A stretch of 64,000 nt of DNA from Mayamaea pseudoterrestris (GCA_027923505.1 BROI01000014.1:558001-622000); one strand, 5' to 3'. Numbered from the stretch's first letter, positions 31,001 through 43,300 are shown. Notes: generated by a model from the letters alone, not told the origin. Made by a program: numbers and translations.

Positions 31001-33732
31001 GTCGACGATATGGGCGTGACCTCTTCCGAAATCTCAGAGCCTTTAGATGATAGAGCCGTTCGCGACGTGTTTCTCCGATTCTTCTGCTATATTCTTGGTG
31101 GGTACGAAAGATTTTTACTTGTCCCGGATGCAGACTTCTTGGTTAGCGGGGACGACTGGTTTAATGCGCAAGGATTTGTTGCTTCAGCCTCCGTTGAAAA
31201 GAGAGCATACTTGACAGCGTTGGTCGGGACACAATTATTTCAGTCGTTTATCCAAAGGCGCACAGAGGCGAGCGACGTTCACTGCATGCTCTTTGACGAG
31301 TCTCTGGCAGAGTTTCATTCATCGACCGTCCCCTACGGGCGACTTGGAGGCGATGTGGAGTCCGTATTCTCGGACGAGAAGCCTCGCGTTATGTTTAGTC
31401 TCTTGGTCGACCAGTCGGCAGCCCTTCCTCTTACAGATCCATTAATGTTAACTATGGACCAAAGTATGGACGCAAGCGAGGCGGAGAGCAGCTTAAATAT
31501 GTCCCGAGCATCTGGCTTTGGAGATTGTCCTTACTCAGTCCAGCATGGTGAGTGGGCGGTGAACGCAGGCGGAGATTTTGTCACTGCCCCTTCGCGGCAG
31601 AATCTTCCTAATGGAGCTCGATTTGCTTATTGCATCGACGGGAATCCATGTTTTCCTCACAAATTCCAATCGAGACTGTTTCTCCCACTTGAACCGGATT
31701 CATGGGTCATCGAGACAGCACGGGCTGCAAATCCATTGCTCGCCAGGACAGAGCGCGAACTTGAAGAAGGGGCGCGCAGAAGGAGAGCGGCAACATCTCA
31801 CCGTGGAATGCAGAGGCAACGAAGATGCTTGTGGCAGCTACCAAAGTTGATGGGATCACATTTTCTGGGTGCATGGCTAATGTGCATTCCTGTCCAGGTG
31901 TCGCAAAAGCAGCTGTCAAATGATCAACAATCACGATTTTTGATGAGGGCTCTGGGCGCGCTGCGTCTTTTTCGCAGCAGACAGCGTATAGTACCGGACG
32001 AAGCCGCATACCGAGCATTAATGGTTGCGTGTGGGCGTACCCAAAGTGATCGAGGTCCTGAACTGATGAAGTTGTTTGGATTACTTCGGTCGGATGGCAT
32101 CTTCCCAAGCGCAGTTACTCTTGGGCAGTACACAAAGGCTCTTGCGGAAGGTTATTCAAAACGGCAAGATTCCAGTTCCCAAGACGACGCCGGTAGTATC
32201 GAGGTAACAGAGTCGTCAAGCAAGGTTGGGGCCACAGCGATGTCGCCTGTCGCGGGTGGCCGGTTACCACAGGACACGGAAGCGACACTTTCAGCACTTG
32301 ATGCTACTCTATTACACCTTGAAACGCACGGTCGTCGCTGGCGGCAGCGCTTAAATGCCCGTCAAGACGCAGAGAACGGCGAGTCCGATCGGAGAGCTGG
32401 TAATGTTAGCAGAGGATGGCTGCCTGTTGTGTATTCAACATCCATTGTTCCAATGACCCCAGATAACAAGAACCACTCCAATGAAATGCGTCTCATATCC
32501 ATGTGGTCTCGAACACGAGGCTGCTCGAGCTGTAAATACATTCCCTTGGAGGAGGAGGTGATGGCAGGATGGGACGTTGTTGGCGGAGAGACGGAAATTC
32601 CTGGCGCTGTTGCATGTCCGCGCTGCGATTCGCTAATTGTGCCCATGCTTGGCTATAAGGAGATGACGCTTGGTGAGGCGCTATCTACCGGGGCCTCTGT
32701 TGATGAGAACCTTGATTGCAGTGTCGCTGATTTTGGTGCGCTTCCGCCACAGATTACACCGACCGTGAATCCGCAAAGCGAGGATGCTAAATACATCGCG
32801 TATATTAGTCCAGCATCCCTTCGACTCGCATTAGAGCACTACGTTGATGAATACGGAGAAGATGTGCTTGTGCGGGACCGTTTGAAAGCGCTCGACCCCG
32901 AGATATTCTACAATTTCTGGTGGATGTGCGCGCGATTCTCTTTACCACTCCCGCTTCCGGTCGCCTGCCACAACGACAAATTTCCCCATCATTGCATTCT
33001 CTTCGCGGCATGGGATCATATCATTGCTGAGAGAGGCTGCAAAAGTGCCGCCAAAGTATTGAAGCCACTTTTGGAACACTGCCCTGACCAACCGTTCGAC
33101 GAAGATCTTCCACTGGACGCCTTTGACGAGGTTCCATTTCTGTCGCGATTTAATTTACAAGGCTTCTTTTCTACGGTTTGGGATCATATAGACTTGTCTC
33201 AAATACTTGTTAAGCTAGTCGAAGCGTGCGACAAAAGGGATTTCACGCCCATTGGTATGTGATGTGTCGACATTTGTTGTGGTGGAGCTCGGCAGGAGTT
33301 TTTACTAACGCTTCTTTATTTGATTACATAGTCGACGCTGTGTTGAGCTGCAATAGACGAAGGCTGGCTTTGTACAGTCCTCAATCGGACGATGATATCA
33401 GCGATGTTTGTTCAGGGGCCGACCTGCCAATGCTTGGCGACTCGAATGAACTCTCCCCATCGATCGAGCTAGATGTCTATCGAACAATCCTTTACTTGGC
33501 AAAGTACCAGTGTACGACGGCGTTTCACTCCTTCTTCCCAGCGACTGTAAAACCATGCAAAGGATACCATTTCTGGTGTGCGATAGGCACGCCGCTGCCC
33601 ATGTTTGATCGTCTTATTCGCGATGGTGTCAAGAAAGCCAACAGCAGTAAAGAGCATGGCGTTGTAGCTCACACTCAAGCGATTTCCGATGTGGCATTGG
33701 GCTTCCGCTGTGTTTTTGGGCATTTGATTTAA
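28076..33732 (+). CDS. DENND4-like DENN-domain Rab exchange factor (2 exons)
   Basis: Exon 1 is 28076-33254 and exon 2 is 33332-33732; the 77-bp intron (GTATGT..ATAG) joins phase 1 and removes the stop at 33260-33262, giving 1,859 residues, about the size of animal DENND4 proteins. An upstream DENN block contains FPLPEEELPMFCYPTGCRLH. The core DENN domain has VSRFPFWTAFRKFLAHLH, LVPLPALNDPLLLYMPPE, LGLLTLEHKVIVMSSRPSLV and LEFPGALFVGIHRDG. A dDENN part includes VFLRFFCYILGGYERFLLV. After it come PPR-like helices (IVPDEAAYRALMVACGR, LMKLFGLLRSDGIFPSAVT) and a Cys-rich ribbon CSSCKYIPLEEEVMAGW...CPRC with IAYISPASLRLALEHYV, all in DENND4 order. DENND4 activates Rab10-type GTPases. The N-terminal MABP domain of animals is not evident. 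Confidence 0.9.
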
Positions 33733-33761
33733 CAGGTTAGCGTAGACAACTAAAATGTACA

Positions 33762-34946
33762 TTATCTTAGTTCCAATCCAGTCTGCTCTACTCGTCGGCG
33801 AACCTCTTCTTGCAAAGCATCAATCTCTTCATTCGTCAAACTCCGATTCATGGATCTGTAGACAATGCGGTAGCAATGCGAGACCCTTTGAGTCTTTGGA
33901 TGGGTAAAGTGATCAATCAGTTGCAGCTGCTCCACCAAATCGCCGGTAACGTCCCGCACAATTTCATTCAACTCATTGACGTGAAACGAATCATTCAGCC
34001 AAAAGCTGACGTCCTTAAACACTGGAGGAAACTTCGAATATGGTTGGAATTTGACAATCTCGCCCGATGTAAATTGACTGTGAAAGCGCGCATCGTCGGT
34101 CCAGAACAGACGAATGTCCGGAATATCAAAGAGAATCATTGCCAGGCGTTCCAAACCAAGTCCAAAGGCCCACCCCTGCTCTCCAGATCGTCCGGCGTTC
34201 TCCATGATTTGCGGATGAATCACGCCGCATCCAAGCACCTCCATCCATTCGCCCTGGAATAAAATTTCAAGTTCAAAGGAGGGATGCGTAAATGGAAAGT
34301 ACTCGTCGACCCATCGCATTTCAGCCGGCCCGAACAGATGAAGTGCCAATTGCTCCAAGCGTTGCTGCAAGTCTTTGGCAATAAAATCAATTTGCTTTTG
34401 ATGTGATCCGTGCAAGTTGTCAAAAATCTTGACGCCTTCCATTTGATGAAAGACTGGATAGTGACTCCGATCAATTTCGTCTCGACGATAAACATCTCCA
34501 GCAACTAGAAACTGATTGCTGCTTTGTTTTAATAAATCAACTTGATGCGCCGACGTGTGCGTCCGCAGCACCGTGTGTTCGTTCAAGTAGTACGTGTCGG
34601 ATTTGGAGCGACTCGGGTGATTTGGCGGTATGCGAAGGCGGTCAAAGTTTTGTTCACAAGAAACGACTGGACTGAGTCCGTCATGCAACTCGAAATCCTT
34701 GAAAAATTGAGCAATCTTTTGCTTTATCGTGTGCAGTGGATGCAGTGGTTGTTGATGTAGATTGATGCCGACGCGAGAGGCAATGTGTGGACTCACATTG
34801 CACTCGGGGTGAGTTAAGGAATAACCTTCCAACTGATTGGCATTTGTCGAAAACAGTCGCAAAGAGAGGACATAGCCTGGTTGTCGAGTGAAGCCAGCAC
34901 CAAAAGGGCGCAATGAACTGATCATTTGTAGATAACAAGGACGCAT
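33762..34946 (-). CDS. FARS2: Phenylalanyl-tRNA synthetase, organellar (monomeric) type
   Basis: 394 residues from ATG 34946, starting with a basic mitochondrial-type presequence (LRPFGAGFTRQPGYVLSLRLF). Charges tRNA-Phe in the mitochondrion, perhaps also the plastid. The class II core is clear: motif 2 region FLVAGDVYRRDEIDRSHYP, FHQMEGVKIFD, FTHPSFELEILFQGEWMEVLGCGVIHP, and motif 3 GWAFGLGLERLAMILF. The C-terminal FDX-ACB anticodon-binding domain covers about 300-394 (YSKFPPVFKDVSFWL, DHFTHPKTQRVSHCYRIVY). All parts and the length fit FARS2. Convergent with the DENND4-like gene, only 29 bp between stops, and divergent from the four-TM gene (130 bp). Confidence 0.96.
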   Translation of the reverse strand: MRPCYLQMISSLRPFGAGFTRQPGYVLSLRLFSTNANQLEGYSLTHPECNVSPHIASRVGINLHQQPLHPLHTIKQKIAQFFKDFELHDGLSPVVSCEQNFDRLRIPPNHPSRSKSDTYYLNEHTVLRTHTSAHQVDLLKQSSNQFLVAGDVYRRDEIDRSHYPVFHQMEGVKIFDNLHGSHQKQIDFIAKDLQQRLEQLALHLFGPAEMRWVDEYFPFTHPSFELEILFQGEWMEVLGCGVIHPQIMENAGRSGEQGWAFGLGLERLAMILFDIPDIRLFWTDDARFHSQFTSGEIVKFQPYSKFPPVFKDVSFWLNDSFHVNELNEIVRDVTGDLVEQLQLIDHFTHPKTQRVSHCYRIVYRSMNRSLTNEEIDALQEEVRRRVEQTGLELR

Positions 34947-35076
34947 GAGTGTGACTTGAAAGTGGATGGTCCATTTTTGGGCGCAACGCGTGACTCACTG
35001 TGACCCGCCGACGAAGTCCAGTACCGGAGCGACTTGGTTGAAGCGCGCTCGAACCATTTCGAACACAACATCCACC

Positions 35077-36098
35077 ATGACGGACAGCGGTGCATCAACG
35101 CTAGCGGCCGCAGAGCCGCCCCAGCAAATACCGCCGCCACCGCCGCCACCGCCGCCACTGATGTGCGAGCAAGCCATAGAGGATGAAGAGGACGACGAGT
35201 TTGAAAAGAAGGAAAAGTTCTTCAACGACGATTGGTACGTGATGTGAGAGCGTCGTTCGCGTCAGCTGTTCGCATGTAGCGCTACTAGAAACCTAATTGC
35301 TCTATCATCCTTACAGCCTTCGTGTATGGAGTATCGTGCCTCGCTTGACGGGGACTATTGCTTGGAGCATTGCCGTTGCCTTTTTATTCGATTGTCGATT
35401 TGTTTATCTCGACTATTCCACGGTGCAAGTCGCAAACGCGACATCCTTCATCACGGCGGAACCGTTGCGGTTTGGGCTCTTGTCGCACGCTGCCATTGAG
35501 CTGACACGAAACGACTTGAATGATTCGAATCTGAATCAGTTTACGCTACACAATACCAACGAGTGCCTCCGGTACAGCGACAGATTGTTCCAATCGACCC
35601 AAGAATTTGCAACAGCCCAAATTTGCGCAATTGTCTGCGTCGTCTTGGGCGGATTCTTGACTTGGATGCTTTGGATCATGTACTGCTGTCGATTCGTATG
35701 TCTCTGTATTCCGTCCATTATTATATCATTGGGCTTTCTGGTCGTCCTTCCGGTGCTGCAAGCGACGACGATTTACATGCTGCGCTCCGTCTGCCAGTTC
35801 CGCCTCGATGAACCGCCGCTGTTGGACATTATTCGGCAGGAAGACCCGCAAGCAGAGTTTGACTATACGGAGCAAACGTCATCATGCGGCATGAGCAGTC
35901 TTTATGGTCTTTATTACCCAGTTAGCATCTGTTGCTGGGTTCTCACCGGTACGTCTCTCCATTGCTGGACTGTTTGCGGCGGTTGGGACGTACATCAGTA
36001 CCTCACTGTTTTAACATTATTAATTCGCAGGGCTCTTGTTCTTGGCGATTCGACCAAGGAAGAATCATGACTTGGATGGAGTCGCCATGTTGAGGTAA
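35077..36098 (+). CDS. Four-TM membrane protein (3 exons)
   Basis: Exons 35077-35234, 35317-35948 and 36031-36098 with introns of 82 bp each (both GTACGT..CAG) join in phase and give 285 residues. Without the second splice the frame would run into a soluble nonsense tail; with it, the fourth helix becomes CCWVLTGLLFLAIRPRKNH, which supports the model. The cytosolic N-terminus has a proline run coded by CCG-type repeats (35124-35159), then an acidic stretch. Hydrophobic helices lie near TGTIAWSIAVAFLF, ICAIVCVVLGGFLTWMLW, IPSIIISLGFLVVLPVL and the last one. The first lumenal loop has NATSF, a possible glycosylation site. Tetraspan-like layout; family not identified. Possibly related to the truncated gene at 1-351. 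Confidence 0.75.
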
Positions 36099-36253
36099 AT
36101 ATATTGTATCCTATAATTAGTAAACGTTCATATTTATGCATACTTTAAAATTTAACTACTGCACTCGACAGTAGACGCCCTTTATCAGGCAGCAGAGGCT
36201 GCTACCGGTTGTCCGCCTACATTGAAAGCCACGCATTGACAGAGCTATATTAT

Positions 36254-37175
36254 TCACTCCATTTGGCTCGAGTACGGCAGCACGTAAACCCACATCATAG
36301 CCCAATGAGTTGCTGCCCCAAGCACGACAAAGATATGCCAGATCTCATGGAAGCCAAACCGACCAGGATACGGGTTTGGATGCTCCATAGTAAAGATGTA
36401 GCCGCCAACGGTAAAGACTACGCCTCCCAGTATCAGCAAGAATGATCCATTCCAACCCATGACTGGAATGAGCCAATAGAGCATACATCCACCTAGCCAT
36501 CCAAGTGTAATGTACATGGTCATGCTCATCCATCGCGGAATTCGCTCAAAGCAAAACGCAGTCGCTAGCATTCCAAGGATTGCCACAAACCAGACAGTCG
36601 CAAAGAACGCCCAGCCAATGGGTTCATTATGAAAGTACACCAAGCAGAGTGGCGTAAACGTTCCGCTTATCAACGGATAAATGGCAAGGTAATCCAACAT
36701 GTGAAAGGTTCGCTCCCAGGGTCCTTCCACTCCGTGATGGAGCGTTGACATGCTGAAGAGAAATAGCAAGGATGCTCCATAGACGGAAAAGCCGACAATC
36801 TTCCAAGGCTCGCCTCGAGCCGATGCGTCGACTATTAGCAAAACTGAGCCGAGGAAGAAGAGAACTGTTGCAGCCAAATGACTTGCAGAGTTAAAGACCT
36901 CATCTGTGGAATGGACTGAAACAATGGATTTGAGTGAGGAAGTTTGCCGCATAGAGACTCGGAGTAGGTGCTACTCTGGCGATGGACAACGTACTCGATC
37001 CATCGCGAGAGCGTTCTCGGACGCGACCAAAGTCGGTAAATCTCCAGGTATGATCCAATTTTGAGTTGCTAACGTCATTATCAAAGTTTGTGTAATCGTA
37101 TTGTTCCTGTTGATTGAGCATCCAACGATCCTGCGGCACTGATATCGTCAGACTGTCGGAAGCAGAGGTCGCCAT
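36254..37175 (-). CDS. Hemolysin III / PAQR-family membrane protein (2 exons)
   Basis: Exon 1 is 37175-36995 (MATSASDSLTISVPQDRW) and exon 2 is 36915-36254; the 79-bp intron has GTACGT..TTTCAG borders and joins phase 1, giving 280 residues. A shorter form starting at the ATG at 36952 lies inside the intron and is less likely. The core is a seven-TM hemolysin-III/YqfA-type protein of the PAQR superfamily: VFNSASHLAATVLFFLGSVLL, FLFSMSTLHHG, the conserved HMLDYLAIYPLISGTFTPL, and GFHEIWHIFVVLGAATHW. The Ser-x3-His, Asp and HxxxH residues that bind zinc in PAQR proteins are present. Activity (lipid hydrolase or receptor-like) is not established for the family. Divergent from the ArsS-like gene with about 190 bp between starts. 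Confidence 0.88.
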
Positions 37176-37364
37176 GGTCGAGCCGTTGTTGTGAATCGCG
37201 AACTCCAACAGCTTTCCGAGGGCTATAGCAGAAACAACGTCACAAAGATCTGTTCACATACCGATGCGACACAATTGATGAATCATTGCCGATTCGACCA
37301 TCACCATGGGATTCTGACTCGATTGTGATCGCAGATTACAATCCATTCTCTTTTACTAATCATA

Positions 37365-38795
37365 ATGAGCGCCCATGACATATCGAGGCAGCGAAAACTT
37401 TGTAGTAGAACTCAAAAGACTCGTGGGACGCGCAGAAATCGCAGCATTTTATCGGCCAGTGTAGCTGTGCTCTGGTTCGCAGAACTCCCATCACCGGCGT
37501 TGGCTTTTACTGTACCACGTCCGTTGATCTCGAAACTTGAGTCACAAACACTTTTGTTTTCCACGACCGAAGATAAGTCGTTGGATGAATTACACTCTCG
37601 TCAAAGCGACTCAGGCGAGGACATCAGCGACAACGACAGCAATCCATGGCGACGTTCGGATTTGTTTGGCAGCAGCTTGATTGACGAGACACTTCAGAAT
37701 CTTGAAACTGACGGTGAGTTCCAAAGTACAGCTGCTCGTTATGCTACGCAAGGGGCTGCCAAGATTAGTTCAGAGGAACGAGCCAATCGACGCCGCGCTC
37801 TGGACTCCCTGGGCATTCCAAGTTTCAACGCCTTTTTGAAGCAACAAAATGTTCGCATTGAACGAAAACCCGATCCAACCTTGCTACAGCTCAACATTGG
37901 CTTGTACTGCAACCAAGCATGTGGACATTGTCACGTGGAGAGTTCTCCGCTGCGGACGGAAATGATGTCGACGGAAACCGCTGCTCGCTGCTTGAAACTG
38001 TTAGCGGCGACGCCGTCCATCAAGACGCTGGACATTACCGGAGGAGCACCCGAACTGAATGCCAACTTTCGCTACATTGTCAGCATGGCGCGCGAGTTAT
38101 GCGGGCCTGATTTGGAGATTATTGATCGTTGCAACTTGACTGTTTTGCAAGAGCCGGGACAGGAAGATTTGATTGAGTTTTTGAAAATGAATCGCGTCCG
38201 AATTGTTTGCAGCTTGCCATGCTACTCGCGAGAGAATGTTGATAAGCAGCGAGGAAGAGGCGTTTTTGAGCGATCCATTGCCGCCTTGCTGGCACTAAAC
38301 GAGGCTGGCTATGGAAAACCTGGCACTGGATTGGGGTTGGATCTTGTTTACAATCCAGGTGGCGCATTTTTGCCACCCCCACAAGCAAGCCTGGAGGCAA
38401 CATATAAGGAAGAACTGCGAGAAAATTTTGGTATCTTATTCAACTCCCTCTTTACCTTGGCTAATATGCCAATTAAACGATTTGCCGACTACTTCCACCG
38501 AAACGGAGAGCTTAAGGACTACATGGAGCTGCTTGTGAACAATTTTAACAAGAATACGACCAAAGGACTCATGTGTACTGATCTTGTGAGCGTTGGATAT
38601 GACGGAACTATTTATGATTGCGACTTTAATCAGCAATTGGGGTATGCCGTTGGCGGCAAGCCGGCTCACCATGGTGGCTTGACTGTTTTTGAAATTGACA
38701 CCCTAAGTTTGAAAGACTACAAGATTCGGCTTGACAATCACTGCTTTGGCTGCACTGCAGGAATGGGCTCAAGTTGTCAGGGTACAACAACGTAA
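37365..38795 (+). CDS. Plastid-targeted ArsS-like radical SAM protein
   Basis: 476 residues. The arsenosugar biosynthesis radical SAM (ArsS, DUF3641) family transfers the 5'-deoxyadenosyl group of SAM to dimethylated arsenic in bacteria and algae. The radical SAM cluster motif CNQACGHCH begins at residue 182, following LLQLNIGLY. ITGGAPELNANFRYIV, CNLTVLQEPGQEDLIEFL, VDKQRGRGVFERSI, LGLDLVYNPGGAFLPPPQ and FNQQLGYAVGG match the ArsS pattern, and the C-terminal Cys cluster (HCFGCTAGMGSSCQG) closes the family domain. The N-terminal 60 residues contain a signal-like core (ILSASVAVLWFAELPSPALA) followed by FTVPRP, suggesting import into the plastid. No intron. The satellite locus starts about 250 bp beyond the stop. 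Confidence 0.88.
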   Translation: MSAHDISRQRKLCSRTQKTRGTRRNRSILSASVAVLWFAELPSPALAFTVPRPLISKLESQTLLFSTTEDKSLDELHSRQSDSGEDISDNDSNPWRRSDLFGSSLIDETLQNLETDGEFQSTAARYATQGAAKISSEERANRRRALDSLGIPSFNAFLKQQNVRIERKPDPTLLQLNIGLYCNQACGHCHVESSPLRTEMMSTETAARCLKLLAATPSIKTLDITGGAPELNANFRYIVSMARELCGPDLEIIDRCNLTVLQEPGQEDLIEFLKMNRVRIVCSLPCYSRENVDKQRGRGVFERSIAALLALNEAGYGKPGTGLGLDLVYNPGGAFLPPPQASLEATYKEELRENFGILFNSLFTLANMPIKRFADYFHRNGELKDYMELLVNNFNKNTTKGLMCTDLVSVGYDGTIYDCDFNQQLGYAVGGKPAHHGGLTVFEIDTLSLKDYKIRLDNHCFGCTAGMGSSCQGTTT

Positions 38796-39039
38796 TCTAA
38801 AATGTTCACTTTCCCTTATTGCTGTAGATCATGAATGTCATTTCTGGAGGGCACTCACTAGCCCATGTTACATTTACGCACATCACCTTGCACGGGAATC
38901 TGAATTTGTAAGCCATATGTATGAAGTGATAGACAAGGTATACTTAATTGCAAAGTACCTTATATGGAATAAAGTTTATGCTGACTGTGAAAATTCAGCA
39001 ACCATAGCACAAGGATGGTGCTCTGATCCTTGGCAGTTA

Positions 39040-39478
39040 TCTGTCTAGGCAGACTGGTGAGAAGTTCTCACCAGTCACATTGCAGTCTACTGAGATACTA
39101 GCCAGGCATATTATCTTGTAGCACAGCTGGCATAATGATGTTAGCACCATTCTGGTGTATTCTGGGTGTATAAATGGCTTGCTGTAGGGGTGTTTGAATG
39201 TCAAGGCATCTGCCGGCTGAGACACCAGCAAGGCATACCATCTTGTAGCGCAGCTTGAATAATGATGTAGGCACCATTCTGGTGTGATATGAGTGTATAC
39301 TTGGATTGATGTAGGAGCGTTTGATTGTCATGGCATGTGTGGGCTGAGACTGGTGACAACCTGTCACCAATCACATTGCAGTCTACTGAGCCACCCACAA
39401 GGCATACCATCTTGTAGCGCAGACTGAATATCGATGTTGGCACTATTCTGGTGTGATTTGGGTGTATGCATGGCTTGT
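39040..39478 (+). repeat. ~170-bp palindromic repeat family, about 3 units (left border of satellite)
   Basis: Each unit runs: palindrome, CACATTGCAGTCTACTGAG, GGCATACCATCTTGTAGC, then ATGATGTxxGCACCATTC and TGGTGTGATTTGGGTGTAT. The first unit's palindrome is perfect (39053-39075, arms ACTGGTGAGAA and TTCTCACCAGT around one G). The unit near 39210 lacks the palindrome and following segment (about 40 bp missing). The third palindrome (39351-39369) is TGGTGACA/TGTCACCA around three bases. A smaller inverted repeat CACCA-TTC-TGGTG occurs in each. 38796-39039, between ArsS-like gene and repeat, shows nothing. Confidence 0.85.
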
Positions 39479-40350
39479 AATGCCACTTGAGGTGCTGAGG
39501 TGCACCCTTGTTGGATCTCACCATGGCATTCATGGTGATGGATACAGCAGTGCTACTGACCAACTTATGGCTTATCATGACAACAAACAAGATGTAAAAG
39601 ATATTGAAGGGCTCAGCAGGCAATGCTGACAATCCCTGCAGCCAAAAAGGGAATGCTAACCAGTGAGTTCAGGGACCCACCCAAATGGACAAGTCTATGA
39701 GCCCCATTCAATGTTAGAGTTCATGTTTGTTGTATTATGGGGTCTGGAGGCCATTTTGGAAGTCTCAATTGCCACTTGAGGTGCACTGCTAGCAGATCCA
39801 ACAAGTTGTTGGATCTGCTCAGTCTCACCATGGCATACATGGTGATGGATAGTACTGCAGTGCAACTGACCAACTTACGGCCCATCATGACATCTGTTTT
39901 GATGTGAAAGATATTGGAGGGCTCAGCAGGCAATGCTGATGATCCCTGCAGCCAAAAAGGGAGCAATGCTGGCACATTCAACCAGTTGTTGAATGTGCGG
40001 AGTTTCAGGGCATAGTGATGGCTTCCACACCCAATGGACAAGTCTATGAGCCCCATTCAATGTGCAAGTCCATGTTGGTTGTATTATGGGGTCTGGAGGC
40101 CATTTTGAAAGTCTCGCTAGCCACTTGAGGTGCACCTCTGGCAGATCCAACAAGTTGTTGGATCTGCTCAGTCTCACCATGGCATACATGGTGATGGATA
40201 CTGCAGTGCAACTGACCAACTTATGGCCCATCATGACAACTAATATGATGTGAAAGATATTGGAGGGCTCAGCAGGCAATGCTGATGATCCCTGCAGCCA
40301 AAAAGGGAGCAATGCTGGCACATTCAACCAGTTGTTGAATGTGCGGAGTT

Positions 40351-43300
40351 TCAGGGCATAGTGATGGCTTCCACACCCAAACGGATAAGTCTATGAGCCC
40401 CATTCAATGTTAGAGTCCATGTTTGTTGTATTATGGGGTCTGGAGGCCATTTTGGAAGTCTCACTTGCCACTTGAGGTGCACCGCTGGCAGATCCAACAA
40501 GTTGTTGGATCTGCTCAGTCTCACCATGGCATACATGGTGATGGATACTGCAGTGCAACTGACCAACTTATGGCCCATCATGACAACTAATATGATGTGA
40601 AAGATATTGGAGGGCTCAGCAGGCAATGCTGATGATCCCTGCAGCCAAAAAGGGAGCAATGCTGGCACATTCAACCAGTTGTTGAATGTGCGGAGTTTCA
40701 GGGCATAGTGATGGCTTCCACACCCAAACGGATAAGTCTATGAGCCCCATTCAATGTTAGAGTCCATGTTTGTTGTATTATGGGGTCTGGTGGCCATTTT
40801 GGAAGTCTCACTTGCCACTTGAGGTGCACCACTGGCAGATCCAACAAGTTGTTGGATCTGCTCAGTCTCACCATGGCATACATGGTGATGGATACTGCAG
40901 TGCAACTGACCAACTTATGGCCCATCATGACAACAAACATGATGTGAAAGATATTGGAGGGCTCAGCAGGCAATGCTGATGATCCCTGCAGCCAAAAAGG
41001 GAGCAATGCTGGCACATTCAACCAGTTGTTGAATGTGCGGAGTTTCAGGGCATAGTGATGGCTTCCACACCCAAATGGACAAGTCTATGAGCCCCATTCA
41101 ATGTTAGAGTCCATGTTTGTTGTATTATGGGGTCTGGTGGCCATTTTGGAAGTCTCACTTGCCACTTGAGGTGCACCGCTGGCAGATCCAACAAGTTGTT
41201 GGATCTGCTCAGTCTCACCATGGCATACATGGTGATGGATACTGCAGTGCAACTGACCAACTTATGGCCCATCATGACAACTAATATGATGTGAAAGATA
41301 TTGGAGGGCTCAGCAGGCAATGCTGATGATCCCTGCAGCCAAAAAGGGAGCAATGCTGGCACATTCAACCAGTTGTTGAATGTGCGGAGTTTCAGGGCAT
41401 AGTGATGGCTTCCACACCCAAATGGACAAGTCTATGAGCCCCATTCAATGTTAGAGTCCATGTTTGTTGTATTATGGGGTCTGGTGGCCATTTTGGAAGT
41501 CTCACTTGCCACTTGAGGTGCACCGCTGGCAGATCCAACAAGTTGTTGGATCTGCTCAGTCTCACCATGGCATACATGGTGATGGATACTGCAGTGCAAC
41601 TGACCAACTTATGGCCCATCATGACAACAAACATGATGTGAAAGATATTGGAGGGCTCAGCAGGCAATGCTGATGATCCCTGCAGCCAAAAAGGGAGCAA
41701 TGCTGGCACATTCAACCAGTTGTTGAATGTGCGGAGTTTCAGGGCATAGTGATGGCTTCCACACCCAAATGGACAAGTCTATGAGCCCCATTCAATGTTA
41801 GAGTCCATGTTTGTTGTATTATGGGGTCTGGAGGCCATTTTGGAAGTCTCACTTGCCACTTGAGGTGCACCGCTGGCAGATCCAACAAGTTGTTGGATCT
41901 GCTCAGTCTCACCATGGCATACATGGTGATGGATACTGCAGTGCAACTGACCAACTTATGGCCCATCATGACAACTAATATGATGTGAAAGATATTGGAG
42001 GGCTCAGCAGGCAATGCTGATGATCCCTGCAGCCAAAAAGGGAGCAATGCTGGCACATTCAACCAGTTGTTGAATGTGCAGAGTTTCAGGGCATAGTGAT
42101 GGCTTCCACACCCAAACGGATATGTCTATGAGTCCCATTCAATGTTAGAGTCCATGTTTGTTGTATTATGGGGTCTGGAGGCCATTTTGAAAGTCTCGCT
42201 AGCCACTTGAGGTGCACCTCTGGCAGATCCAACAAGTTGTTGGATCTGCTCAGTCTCACCATGGCATACATGGTGATGGATACTGCAGTGCAACTGACCA
42301 ACTTATGGCCCATCATGACAACAAACATGATGTGAAAGATATTGGAGGGCTCAGCAGGCAATGCTGATGATCCCTGCAGCCAAAAAGGGAGCAATGCTGG
42401 CACATTCAACCAGTTGTTGAATGTGCGGAGTTTCAGGGCATAGTGATGGCTTCCACACCCAAGCAAATAAGTCTATGAGCTCCATTCAATGTTAGAGTCT
42501 ATGTTTGTTGTATTATGGGGTCTGGAGGCCATTTTGGAAGTCTCACTTGCCACTTGAGGTGCACCGCTGGCAGATCCAACAAGTTGTTGGATCTGCTCAG
42601 TCTCACCATGGCATACATGGTGATGGATACTGCAGTGCAACTGACCAAATTATGGCCCATCATGACAACAAACATGATGTGAAAGATAATGGAGGGCTCA
42701 GCAGGCAATGCTGATGATCCCTGCAGCCAAAAAAGGAAGCAATGCTGGCACATTCAACCAGTTGTTGAATGTGCGGAGTTTCAGGGCATAGTGATGGCTT
42801 CCACACCCAAATGGACAAGTCTATGAGCCCCATTCAATGTTAGAGTCCATGTTTGTTGTATTATGGGGTCTGGAGGCCATTTTGGAAGTCTCACTTGCCA
42901 CTTGAGGTGCACCGCTGGCAGATCCAACAAGTTGTTGGATCTGCTCAGTCTCACCATGGCATACATGGTGATGGATACTGCAGTGCAACTGACCAACTTA
43001 TGGCCCATCATGACAACTAATATGATGTGAAAGATATTGGAGGGCTCAGCAGGCAATGCTGATGATCCCTGCAGCCAAAAAGGGAGCAGGGCTGGCACAT
43101 TCAACCAGTTGTTGAATGTGCGGAGTTTCAGGGCATAGTGATGGCTTCCACACCCAAACGGATATGTCTATGAGCCCCATTCAATGTTAGAGTCCATGTT
43201 TGTTGTATTATGGGGTCTGGAGGCCATTTTGGAAGTCTCACTTGCCACTTGAGGTGCACCGCTGGCAGATCCAACAAGTTGTTGGATCTGCTCAGTCTCA

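Noticed and set aside
33226-33732. Independent small gene downstream of the DENND4-like protein
   Set aside because: A 77-bp intron at 33255-33331 joins it in frame as the C-terminal exon.
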